From Bradyrhizobium betae (GTDB taxonomy: Bacteria > Pseudomonadota > Alphaproteobacteria > Rhizobiales > Xanthobacteraceae): 64,000 bases of DNA. The position numbers and the translations under genes were made by a program. The notes under the pieces are model-generated. The model was given only the letters and a program-made list of their open reading frames with translations. It did no database searches and had not been told where the DNA came from. The stretch is taken from NCBI RefSeq assembly GCF_008932115.1, contig NZ_CP044543.1:868001-932000 (forward strand), read 5' to 3'. Of this stretch, positions 48,187 to 55,622 are shown piece after piece; position 1 is the first letter of the stretch; each line of letters starts with the position of its first letter.

Positions 48187-49416
48187 TCACTTCGCGCTCA
48201 TCTCCGACAGATGCTTGCTGGCATCGGACCGTCGCGCCCAGAGCAGCGCGAGCGGGCCCACCGCAATTCCCGCCGCGAGCACGATGAACACCAGCAGCCA
48301 GCCGCTCGCACTCTGCGGGCCGCCGGCAGCATCGAGCGCGGCACCGGTGCCCCAGGCCCCGAGCGCCGACAGGCCGAAGCCGACCGTCGAGTGCAGGGCC
48401 AGCGTCGCGCCGCGATGTTCGGACACGGCCGCCGCCGACATGCCGGCGGTCAACGCGCCGGAATCGGCCGGCACGGTCAGGCCGTAGGCGAGCAGCAGCA
48501 GTGCGAGCACCCATGCCGGCGCGGTCGCATTGAGTCCGATGACCAGCGCGACGCAGGCGGATGCGATCATCACCACCGTGATCGCGCGATGGCGGCCGAA
48601 TTTCAACGCGGCCTCGTTGCCGAGGATGCTCGCCGGCATCGAGAGCACCGCGAAGCCAAAGCTCAGCACGACGGGGCTCAACCACGACGGCGCGCCTTGA
48701 TGGGCGACGACGAAGGTCCAGAACCCCACCAGCCAGGTGCGGATGCCGTAGAGCTCGAAGCAGTGGGCGCCGTAACCGAGGATGTAGCCGAGCGCTTCGC
48801 GGTTGGCGAAGACGGGCGCGAAATTGAGCAGACGCCCCGCCTTCGGCGCGGGCCGCTGCCCCTGCATGAGCAGGCACGCGACGACCATTGCGATCGGCCC
48901 GAAGCCGGTCACGAGGAAAGCGGTCCGCCAACCAAAACGGTCGGCGATGAGTTGCGCTACCAGGAACGAGAGGCCGACACCGACCGAGAAGCTCGACGTG
49001 TACAGCGTGACGGCGCGTGAAGTGTCGCCGGGAGGGAGCCGGTCGGTCAGCGCCTTCAGGCCCGGCATGTAGGTGCCGGCAAATCCGAGGCCCGCGAGCG
49101 ACCAGATCGCGGTCGCCGACCAGAACCCCTGCGCGAAGATGCCGAAGGCCACGGTCGCGAGCCCGCTGACGATCGAGCCCCAGAGCAGGACGAGACGCGC
49201 GTCGATCCTATCGGTCAACGTTGTCAGCACGGGCACCGCGAGCATGTAGCCGAACGCATAGCCGCTCGCCATCAAGCCGCCTTCGGCGGCGGAGAGTCCC
49301 CACGCCGGCATCAGATGCTGCGCCAAATTGGCCGACAGCGTCACATGCGGCAGCAGATTACCGACCTGGCCGATGCACATCACCGCAATCAGGGAACGGC
49401 CGCCGAGCTTACGAAT
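48187..49416 (-). CDS. MFS transporter of the arsenic island
   Basis: About 410-residue 12-TM major facilitator. Typical motifs: 'LTTLTDRIDARLVLLWGS' (motif A-like) and 'GLGFAGTYMPGLKAL'. It is the last gene of the minus-strand arsenic operon. The start is problematic: the best in-frame position behind a strong SD (GGGAGG, 5-base spacer) is ATT at 49416, which overlaps the upstream MFS stop; GTG 49383 or ATG 49380 would cut TM1 short. The substrate is unknown; organic or conjugated arsenic export is plausible from context. Confidence 0.8.
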   Translation of the reverse strand: MRKLGGRSLIAVMCIGQVGNLLPHVTLSANLAQHLMPAWGLSAAEGGLMASGYAFGYMLAVPVLTTLTDRIDARLVLLWGSIVSGLATVAFGIFAQGFWSATAIWSLAGLGFAGTYMPGLKALTDRLPPGDTSRAVTLYTSSFSVGVGLSFLVAQLIADRFGWRTAFLVTGFGPIAMVVACLLMQGQRPAPKAGRLLNFAPVFANREALGYILGYGAHCFELYGIRTWLVGFWTFVVAHQGAPSWLSPVVLSFGFAVLSMPASILGNEAALKFGRHRAITVVMIASACVALVIGLNATAPAWVLALLLLAYGLTVPADSGALTAGMSAAAVSEHRGATLALHSTVGFGLSALGAWGTGAALDAAGGPQSASGWLLVFIVLAAGIAVGPLALLWARRSDASKHLSEMSAK

Positions 49417-50628
49417 TCTGTCCTCCCGCCTGAAGCGGCGTCGATATTGCCCGCTCCGTGCGAAGCAGCAAGAGCGCAAGGAAGGCCGAGACCGAGACGA
49501 GCGCGCTGATCCACAGCGCATTGCTGCCGATATGCTCCACCATCAGCCCCAGTGCGAGCGGCGCGGCCGCACCCGTGATCCTTGACGGCAGCGAGATCAT
49601 GCCGACGCGCCTGCCGAATCCCGCCGGCCCGAACAGCACCAGGGGGAGCGTGCCGCGGGCAATGGTGATGATGCCGTTGCCCGCGCCATACAGCACGGTG
49701 AAGGTCGACGCGAGCAAGGGTCCGCCCAGAACCAGCGCGACGACACCGATCGGGTTCATGAGCATGGCCAGCCGCGCGGAAAGCAGCGGATGAAACCGGC
49801 CGAGCCATCCCGCCTCAAGAAGGCGCGCGCCGACCTGCGCGGGCCCGACCAGCGCGCCCGCGAGCAAGGCCTGTGCCGGCGTCGCGCCGAACGCAACCAG
49901 CATGGTCGGCAGAATGGCCGAGATGCCCGAGCTGACGAAGCTTGCCGCCGCGAACATGTAGGCCAGCAGCACCATCGCGAAGGTCTCGCTCTGGGCTCCG
50001 GGTTGCGCGCCCGCCCGCACGGCCGGTTGAGGCATCTCGTCCAATGGGACCACACGCGGCAGCGACAGATTGAGCGGCAACGCCAGAACGATGTGGATCG
50101 CCGCCCATATCTGGCAGGCGACGCGCCAGCCATATTCGGAATCCAGCCAGGTCGTGAGCGGCCATCCGAGCGTGCTGGCAAAACCCGCGATCAGCGTGAT
50201 GCCGGTGATGGTTCGTCGCGCATGGGTGCCGTAGATGCGCGTCAAGGTCGCGAAGGCCGCCTCATAGAGCCCCATGCCCATGCCGATCCCGAGCAACGCC
50301 CAGGCGGCGATCAGCACCGCCGCGCCATGAGCCACGGACAGCAGGAGCAGGCCTGCCGCGAACACCATGTTCGAGAACGCAAGCAGGCCCCGCCCCCGAA
50401 CGTATCGATGGCATGGCCGACGCGCGGGCCGAGCAGGCCGGAGATGACCAGCGCGCCCGACAGCGCCCCGAATATGTAGGTCGGCGCAACACCGAGATCG
50501 CGCGCGATCGGCGCGGCCAGGATGGCCGGAAGATAATAGCTCGACGCCCACGCGATGGTCTGCGCGGTGCCGAGCGCGAACACGATGGCGAACGGACCTC
50601 GGACCTGGCTCGCAGGGAGCAGGCTCAT
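49409..50628 (-). pseudogene. MFS transporter with one-base frameshift in a G5 tract
   Basis: The ATG at 50628 overlaps the upstream flavoprotein stop (ATGA). The frame 'PASQVRGPFAIVFALGTAQT' continues to 'GHAIDTFGG' and then runs out of sense. A different frame picks up with 'GLLAFSNMVFAAGLLLLS' and continues to 49409. The switch occurs at the CCCCC run 50393-50397 (GGGGG in coding sense); adding one G restores a single ~406-residue 12-TM protein. Either a mutated gene or a homopolymer error in the sequence. The intact form would be an MFS exporter in the ars operon between the flavoprotein and the second MFS gene. Confidence 0.8.
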
Positions 50629-51995
50629 GAACAACCGCACCCCGACGCACCGGCTTTCTTCGCGGTTTCATCGGCGGCGCAGCAGGCGGACACATCCTCC
50701 TTTGCCGGCCCGCCGCAACATCCCGACGCGGCCTCGGCAGACTCGACGCCGCCGCGCGTGCAGACGCCGGTCTCGGGCAGCACGAGCTCGACCCTCGCCG
50801 CGGCCTCCTTGTCGCCGGCAAGTTCAGCCGCGATCGAGCGGACCTGCTCATAGCCGGTCATCATCAGGAAGGTCGGCGCGCGGCCATACGACTTCATGCC
50901 GGCGAGATAAAAATTCGGCTCGTCATGCGCGAGCTCGCGCGCGCCGTGCGGGCGGACCGTGCCGCAGCTGTGCTCGTTGGGATCGATCAGCTGCGCGAGG
51001 GCAACGGGCGCCTCGATGGCGGGATCGAGCCGCAGCCGCAGCTCGGACAGGAACGACAGATCGGGACGAAAGCCGGTCGACACGATCAGCTCGTCCGCGA
51101 CCACGCTCCGCGCGCAGCAGCAGCCGCCGGACGCGATCGTGAGGCGACCTTCGGACTCCGAAAGGTGCGTGACGCCGAATTCGGTCTCGACCTTGATCCT
51201 GCCGGCGGCAACAAGCGCGGCAAAGGTGCTGCCAAGCTCGCCGCGCGCGGCAAGCTTGTCGTTGCGGCCACCGCCAAAGGCCTTGGCGGGATCGGCGCCG
51301 CGCAGCAGCCAGATCGCTTGCGTCCCCGGCGCTTCGTCCGCGAGGTGTACGAGATCGATCAGCGTGCCCACCGCGGAATGACCGGCGCCGAGCACCGCGA
51401 CGGTCTTGCCGGCATATCTGGCGCGAGCGGCGCCCCGGACATCCGGCATGCCGTAGGCGATGCGGCCGGCGCATTCACGCTCGCCGATCGCCGGCAAGCC
51501 GTTGCGGCCGGCCGGATTGGGCGAGAACCACGAGCCCGACGTATCGATCACGGCATCGGCGCGCAGCACTTCGGGTCCCTTGCCGTTCTGATAGCGGATC
51601 TCGAACGGCGCCTGCTCTCTCCCTTTGGTCTTCGCCTTGTCGAAGCCGGCGCGGCTGATCGCCGAAACGCGGCTGGAGGTGCGGATCACATCGCGCAGCG
51701 GCGTTCGCGTCGCAAGCGGCGTCAGATATCGATCGAGCAGCTCGCCGCCGGTCGGATAGGACTGCGGGTCCGGTGAATTCCATCCGGTCGGTGCGAGCAG
51801 GCGCGCCGCGGCCTTGTCGACATTGTATTCCCACGGCGAGAAGAGCTGGACATGGCTCCACTGGCGAACCGCGTGCCCCGCTTCGGGCCCGGCCTCCAGC
51901 ACGATGGGCGATAGGCCGCGTTCCAGCACATGGGCTGCCGCGGCGAGGCCAACCGGTCCTGCCCCGATGATGGCAACTGTCTTTGCGTCGCTCAT
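50625..51995 (-). CDS. ArsO-like FAD/NAD(P)-dependent monooxygenase with cysteine-rich tail
   Basis: 456-residue flavoprotein: FAD Rossmann motif 'IIGAGPVGLAAAAHVLERG' at 8-26, the FMO-like 'FSPWEYN' region, and a second dinucleotide-binding motif 'VAVLGAGHSAVGTLIDL' near 204-220. This is the type of oxidoreductase linked to ars operons (ArsO). Two features stand out: a Cys triplet at 292-294, and a C-terminal tail with seven cysteines (412, 426, 427, 438, 439, 453, 455) that could bind arsenite. It starts just after the ArsR gene on the same strand and has its own candidate operator at 52012-52027. The reaction is not established. Confidence 0.8.
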   Translation of the reverse strand: MSDAKTVAIIGAGPVGLAAAAHVLERGLSPIVLEAGPEAGHAVRQWSHVQLFSPWEYNVDKAAARLLAPTGWNSPDPQSYPTGGELLDRYLTPLATRTPLRDVIRTSSRVSAISRAGFDKAKTKGREQAPFEIRYQNGKGPEVLRADAVIDTSGSWFSPNPAGRNGLPAIGERECAGRIAYGMPDVRGAARARYAGKTVAVLGAGHSAVGTLIDLVHLADEAPGTQAIWLLRGADPAKAFGGGRNDKLAARGELGSTFAALVAAGRIKVETEFGVTHLSESEGRLTIASGGCCCARSVVADELIVSTGFRPDLSFLSELRLRLDPAIEAPVALAQLIDPNEHSCGTVRPHGARELAHDEPNFYLAGMKSYGRAPTFLMMTGYEQVRSIAAELAGDKEAAARVELVLPETGVCTRGGVESAEAASGCCGGPAKEDVSACCAADETAKKAGASGCGCS

Positions 51996-52011
51996 GTCAC
52001 TACTCCCATCA

Positions 52012-52027
52012 TTCTAGAATTATCGAA
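52012..52027. promoter_or_regulatory. Candidate ArsR operator 1a (upstream of arsO-like gene)
   Basis: TTCTAGAATTATCGAA matches the site at 52405-52420 in 14 of 16 bases and lies 17 bp before the flavoprotein start, in the 50-bp gap after arsR. AT-rich, imperfect dyad; expected for an ArsR repressor. Confidence 0.6.
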
Positions 52028-52045
52028 TAGTTTGGCCGCGAAAAC

Positions 52046-52363
52046 TCAGGCCGCCGTCTGCGCATCCTTGCATCCGACGTCGTCCGCACAGCACTCCGCC
52101 GCCAGGAACTCCACCAGCCCCCGCATCGCATCGAAATTGGCGTGGCACACCAGCGTCGTGGATTCGCGGACCTGACTGACGAGCCCGACCGCGACCAGAG
52201 ACTTGATGTGATGCGACAGCGTCGATGCCGGAATCTTCAGCTTCTCCTGCAAGCGGCCGACGGGCATACCCGAATGTCCGGCCCGAACCAGGGCCCGGTA
52301 AATCTGCAGCCGTGTCCGGTTGCCCAGAGCTTCCAGCCGTGCTGCTGCGTCGTCGATCTTCAT
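52046..52363 (-). CDS. arsR: ArsR-family arsenic-responsive repressor (first)
   Basis: 105-residue winged-helix repressor. The HTH reads 'IPASTLSHHIKSLVAVGLV' (44-62). Candidate As(III) ligands are a C-terminal cluster Cys91, Cys92, Cys98, with Cys73 upstream; this differs from the ELCVCDL site of classical ArsR, as in atypical ArsR subfamilies. The ATG at 52363 gives the family N-terminus; the frame is open further but nonsense. It is transcribed toward the flavoprotein and MFS genes, and divergent from a second arsR. Confidence 0.88.
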   Translation of the reverse strand: MKIDDAAARLEALGNRTRLQIYRALVRAGHSGMPVGRLQEKLKIPASTLSHHIKSLVAVGLVSQVRESTTLVCHANFDAMRGLVEFLAAECCADDVGCKDAQTAA

Positions 52364-52404
52364 GAGCGCAAGATAAGTGGGTCCAGCCTCGTCGCCAACC
52401 GTAT

Positions 52405-52420
52405 TTCTAGAATATTCGAA
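52405..52420. promoter_or_regulatory. Candidate ArsR operator 1b (upstream of first arsR)
   Basis: TTCTAGAATATTCGAA lies 42 bp before the first arsR ATG, and TTC/GAA ends flank an AATATT core. It is near-identical to 52012-52027, so the first ArsR probably autoregulates and also controls the flavoprotein gene. Confidence 0.6.
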
Positions 52421-52477
52421 ATAAAGATTCCATACGCGAGACGGCTCGAGAAAATCCGGATTGACGGCGGCTCCATA

Positions 52478-52503
52478 TTTCCATATGTCTGGATATATGG
52501 AAA
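52478..52503. promoter_or_regulatory. Candidate operator 2 (second ArsR), overlapping its start codon
   Basis: TTTCCATAT-N8-ATATGGAAA is a perfect 9-bp inverted repeat over the start region of the second arsR. It is unrelated in sequence to the 52012/52405 pair, so the two repressors probably have separate specificities. Confidence 0.65.
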
Positions 52504-52859
52504 CTGAAGAAGCCGTTCTCGCGCTCGCCGCACTGGCCCAATCGACCCGGCTGGAGGCGTTCCGGACGCTGGTCCGGCACGAGCCCGACGGCCTTGCGGC
52601 CGGCGATCTCGCGCGCCTGCTGGAAGTGCCGCAGAACACGCTCTCGGCGCATCTGTCGATCCTGACGCGCGCGCGCCTGGTGACCTCCGAGCGGCACAGC
52701 CGCTCGATCGTCTACCGCGCCAACCTCGCCGAATTCCGCGACGTCGCGGTTTTCCTGCTGCGGGATTGCTGCGGCGGGCGGCCTGAGGTGTGCGAGCCGG
52801 TGGTCGACAGCCTGCAAGCCTGCTGCACTCCAAAGCGAAAGGGACGCGTCCGTGCCTGA
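52485..52859 (+). CDS. arsR: ArsR-family arsenic-responsive repressor (second)
   Basis: 124-residue winged-helix repressor ('PQNTLSAHLSILTRARLVTS' HTH at 49-68). It carries two vicinal cysteine pairs (Cys95-Cys96 and Cys113-Cys114) plus Cys103, suited to As(III) binding. Starts possible at ATG 52485 or ATG 52497 ('METEEAVLALAALAQ'); neither has a Shine-Dalgarno, and both lie within the candidate operator, so a leaderless transcript is possible. It heads the rightward arsR-acr3-arsC unit. Confidence 0.88.
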   Translation: MSGYMETEEAVLALAALAQSTRLEAFRTLVRHEPDGLAAGDLARLLEVPQNTLSAHLSILTRARLVTSERHSRSIVYRANLAEFRDVAVFLLRDCCGGRPEVCEPVVDSLQACCTPKRKGRVRA

Positions 52860-52959
52860 CAAAATCGACGATATCCTGCTCCGCCGCACCGGCGCTTCAG
52901 CGCCTGCGACGTGCTGGCCGGGCTTCGGGGCGTCTCTTTCCAACGACGACGTGGCCTAG
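52852..52959 (+). pseudogene. 35-codon remnant between arsR and acr3, possibly decayed arsC
   Basis: GTG 52852 overlaps the arsR end and encodes 'VPDKIDDILLRRTGASAPAT' and a short tail to TAG. The start 'xPDKxxxxLLxxTGxSA' is faintly like the 'LFLCTGNSAR' P-loop of low-molecular-weight arsenate reductases, which are usually found at this place in arsR-arsC-acr3 operons. The catalytic Cys is absent. Weak evidence; it may be only spacer. Confidence 0.3.
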
Positions 52960-52962
52960 CTG

Positions 52963-54018
52963 ATGGGACTGTTCGAACGATACCTCACGCTCTGGGTCGC
53001 GCTTTGCATCGTGGCCGGCGTCGCGCTGGGACATGTCATGCCCGGCTTCTTTGCCGCGGTCGCGACCGCGGAAATTGCCAAGGTCAACCTGCCAGTCGCG
53101 GCGCTGATCTGGCTCATGATCGTGCCGATGTTGCTGAAGATCGACTTCGGCTCGCTGGGCCAGGTTCGTGAGCATTGGCGCGGCGTGGGCGTCACCCTCT
53201 TCATCAACTGGGCGGTGAAGCCATTCTCGATGGCGCTGCTCGGCACGTTCTTCATCGGCCATGTGTTCGCGCCGATGCTGCCGGCGGGCCAGATCCCGTC
53301 CTACATCGCGGGCCTGATCCTGCTCGCCGCCGCGCCCTGCACGGCGATGGTGTTCGTCTGGTCCAATCTGTGTGAGGGGGAGCCCCACTATACGCTGAGC
53401 CAGGTCGCGCTCAACGACGTGATCATGGTCTTCCTGTTTGCACCGCTCGTCGGGCTGCTGCTGGGCGTGGCTTCCATCAGCGTTCCCTGGGGCACGCTGA
53501 TGCTATCAGTCCTGCTCTACATCGTGGTCCCCGTGATCTTCGCGCAGGCGTGGCGCAGGGTGCTGCTGCAAAAGGGAGGCGATGCCTTCGACCGCAGCCT
53601 GCGGACGCTGCAGCCTCTTTCGCTCGCCGCGCTTCTGGCCACACTGGTGTTGCTGTTCGGCTTTCAGGGCGAGCAGATCGTCAAGCAGCCGGGCGTCATC
53701 GCGATCCTCGCCGTCCCGATCCTCGTCCAGGTCTATTTCAATGCGGGCCTGGCGTATTGGCTCAGCCGGCGGTTTGGCGTGGCCTGGTGCGTCGCCGCCC
53801 CAGCCGCCCTGATCGGCGCAAGCAACTTCTTCGAGCTGGCGGTCGCGGCCGCGATCAGCCTGTTCGGCCTCGACTCCGGTGCGGCGCTTGCGACTGTCGT
53901 CGGCGTTCTCGTCGAGGTCCCGGTGATGCTATCCGTCGTGCGCATCGTGAAGGCGACCAGAGTCTGGTACGAAGCAGGCGCCGGCAAAGCCCCGACGGCA
54001 GTCGAGGCGCGCCAGTGA
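52963..54018 (+). CDS. acr3: Acr3-type arsenite efflux permease
   Basis: 351-residue 10-TM carrier of the ACR3/BASS superfamily. The key cysteine is Cys126 in 'AAAPCTAMVFVWSNL', and the C-terminal transport helix contains 'IGASNFFELAVAAAI'. It extrudes arsenite using the proton gradient. It follows the second arsR and precedes the arsenate reductase. No arsA is visible, so transport is probably secondary. The ATG at 52963 is chosen; the SD is weak (no clear GGAG), so translation may depend on upstream coupling. Confidence 0.95.
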   Translation: MGLFERYLTLWVALCIVAGVALGHVMPGFFAAVATAEIAKVNLPVAALIWLMIVPMLLKIDFGSLGQVREHWRGVGVTLFINWAVKPFSMALLGTFFIGHVFAPMLPAGQIPSYIAGLILLAAAPCTAMVFVWSNLCEGEPHYTLSQVALNDVIMVFLFAPLVGLLLGVASISVPWGTLMLSVLLYIVVPVIFAQAWRRVLLQKGGDAFDRSLRTLQPLSLAALLATLVLLFGFQGEQIVKQPGVIAILAVPILVQVYFNAGLAYWLSRRFGVAWCVAAPAALIGASNFFELAVAAAISLFGLDSGAALATVVGVLVEVPVMLSVVRIVKATRVWYEAGAGKAPTAVEARQ

Positions 54019-54069
54019 ACGACGACAAATGACGGCCTACGGCCCGGTCCCGATCGCGGAGACAATCGC

Positions 54070-54471
54070 ATGAGCGTCACGATCTATCACAACCCCGACT
54101 GCGGCACCTCGCGCAACACGCTGGCGATGATCCGGCAGAGCGGCGTCGAGCCCACCGTGATCGAATATCTCAAGACGCCGCCATCGCGCCAGACGCTCAG
54201 GCAATTGGTTGCAGCGATGGGACTATCGGTGCGCGCATTGCTGCGCGAGAAGGGAACGCCCTACAAGGAGCTCGGCCTTGCCGATTCCAAGTGGAGTGAC
54301 GACGAGCTGCTCGACTTCATGACGGCGCATCCGATTCTCATCAACCGTCCGATCGTGGCGACGCCGAAGGGTACGCGGCTGTGCCGCCCTTCCGAAGCCG
54401 TCGTCGATCTGCTGGACAATCCCGTCGGCCGCTTCGTGAAGGAAGACGGCGAGGTGGTCGAGGCGCGATAG
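54070..54471 (+). CDS. arsC: Glutaredoxin-linked arsenate reductase
   Basis: 133-residue ArsC of the thioredoxin-superfamily (glutaredoxin-dependent) type, converting arsenate to arsenite for Acr3 export. The catalytic cysteine is Cys11 in 'NPDCGTSRNTLAM', and 'INRPIVATPKG' supplies the conserved arginine anion-binding region. Length is normal; 51 bp after acr3. GGAG precedes the ATG by ~10 bases ('GCGGAGACAATCGC'). Confidence 0.96.
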   Translation: MSVTIYHNPDCGTSRNTLAMIRQSGVEPTVIEYLKTPPSRQTLRQLVAAMGLSVRALLREKGTPYKELGLADSKWSDDELLDFMTAHPILINRPIVATPKGTRLCRPSEAVVDLLDNPVGRFVKEDGEVVEAR

Positions 54472-54500
54472 GCGCGCATCGCCCGCCCCGCGTGGCTGAA

Positions 54501-55490
54501 TCAGATCTTCGGGAGCTTGGCGCGCTCCACCACGCCGGTCCATTTGGTGATCTCCGTCTCGATCAGCTTCTTCATCTCCTCCGGCGAGCTGCCGCGGACC
54601 TCACCGCCGACCGCCGTCTCGAGGCGCTGCTTGAGGTCGGGATCGCCGAGCGCTTCGAGCGTCGCCGCATTGAGCGTGGCGATGATGGCGGGCGGGGTTC
54701 CTTTCGGGGCCAGCAGGCCGGCCCAGGTCCGCACGTCATAGCCCTGGATGCCGGCCTCCTGAACCGTCGGGACATTGGGCAACAAGGCGGTCCGCGCCGG
54801 CGAGGTCACGGCCAGGCCGCGGATCGCTCCGCCCTGGATCTGTGACGCGAGCAGCACGGGCGTGCCGACGATGACCGGAACCTCGCCGCCGAGAAGCGCG
54901 GTGACCGACTGGGAATCGCCACGATACGGCACATGCACGATCTCGACGCCGGCCATCGCATTCAGCAGTTCGCCGGCAAGGTGATGCGTGCTGCCGAAGC
55001 CGACCGATCCGAAGCTCAACGCGCCGGGCTTCTCCTTGGCCATCGCGATGAGATCACCAAGCGACTTGGCGGGATGGTCGTTGCGCACGGCGATGACGAG
55101 CGCGTAGTAGACCAGCGTCGAGACCATGTCGAAGCTCTCGGCCGGCTGGTAGGCGAGGCTCTTGTAGGTCGCCGCGGAAATCGCGTGAGCGCCGGTGACG
55201 AGACCGAGCGTGTAACCGTCAGGCGCGGCCTTCGCGACCGCATCCGCGGCAATGTTGCCGCCGGCACCCGGCTTGGCCTCGACGATGATCGGCTGACCGA
55301 GCTTCTTCGAGAGCCCGTCGGCGATGATGCGCGACAGCGTGTCGGCCGCGCCGCCGGCGGCAAATCCGTGCAGCAGCCGGATCGGACGCGACGGGTAAGT
55401 CTCGGCCGAGGCCGGACCGTTCGCGAGAAATACGCCAAGAAAAACGCCCGGCAGGAAAACCGCCGCAACAAGCCGCTTCATCCATGGCAT
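54501..55490 (-). CDS. Bug/TctC-family periplasmic solute receptor
   Basis: 329-residue tripartite tricarboxylate transporter receptor (Bug family): signal peptide 1-26 ('KRLVAAVFLPGVFLGVF', 'ASA'), then two Venus-flytrap lobes with the family 'YPSRPIRLLHGFAAGGAAD' entry segment and 'PGAGGNIAADAVAKAAPDGY'. It binds carboxylates in the periplasm; no TctA/B membrane partners are encoded here. Located downstream of the VOC gene on the same strand, separated by a palindromic repeat. The ATG at 55490 is chosen as the start of the signal peptide; the upstream open frame lacks sense. Confidence 0.9.
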   Translation of the reverse strand: MPWMKRLVAAVFLPGVFLGVFLANGPASAETYPSRPIRLLHGFAAGGAADTLSRIIADGLSKKLGQPIIVEAKPGAGGNIAADAVAKAAPDGYTLGLVTGAHAISAATYKSLAYQPAESFDMVSTLVYYALVIAVRNDHPAKSLGDLIAMAKEKPGALSFGSVGFGSTHHLAGELLNAMAGVEIVHVPYRGDSQSVTALLGGEVPVIVGTPVLLASQIQGGAIRGLAVTSPARTALLPNVPTVQEAGIQGYDVRTWAGLLAPKGTPPAIIATLNAATLEALGDPDLKQRLETAVGGEVRGSSPEEMKKLIETEITKWTGVVERAKLPKI

Positions 55491-55573
55491 GGATGCATCC
55501 TTCCTCTGTTTGTTATGTCGTTGGCCGCGCCGAAGCGGCGTTCTTCCAGTCCCGATCGCGGCCGTCGAAGTGT

Positions 55574-55622
55574 GAGCATGATCCGTTCGGAAAACCGCTT
55601 CACACTTTTCCGGATCATGCTC
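55574..55622. repeat. Palindromic interspersed repeat (12-bp arms)
   Basis: GAGCATGATCCG (55574-55585) and 55611-55622 are exact reverse complements around a 25-base loop containing 'CGGAAAACCGCTTCACAC'. I recall this unit as abundant in Rhizobiales intergenic DNA. Its end touches the VOC gene stop codon. It may terminate or stabilise that transcript. Confidence 0.7.
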
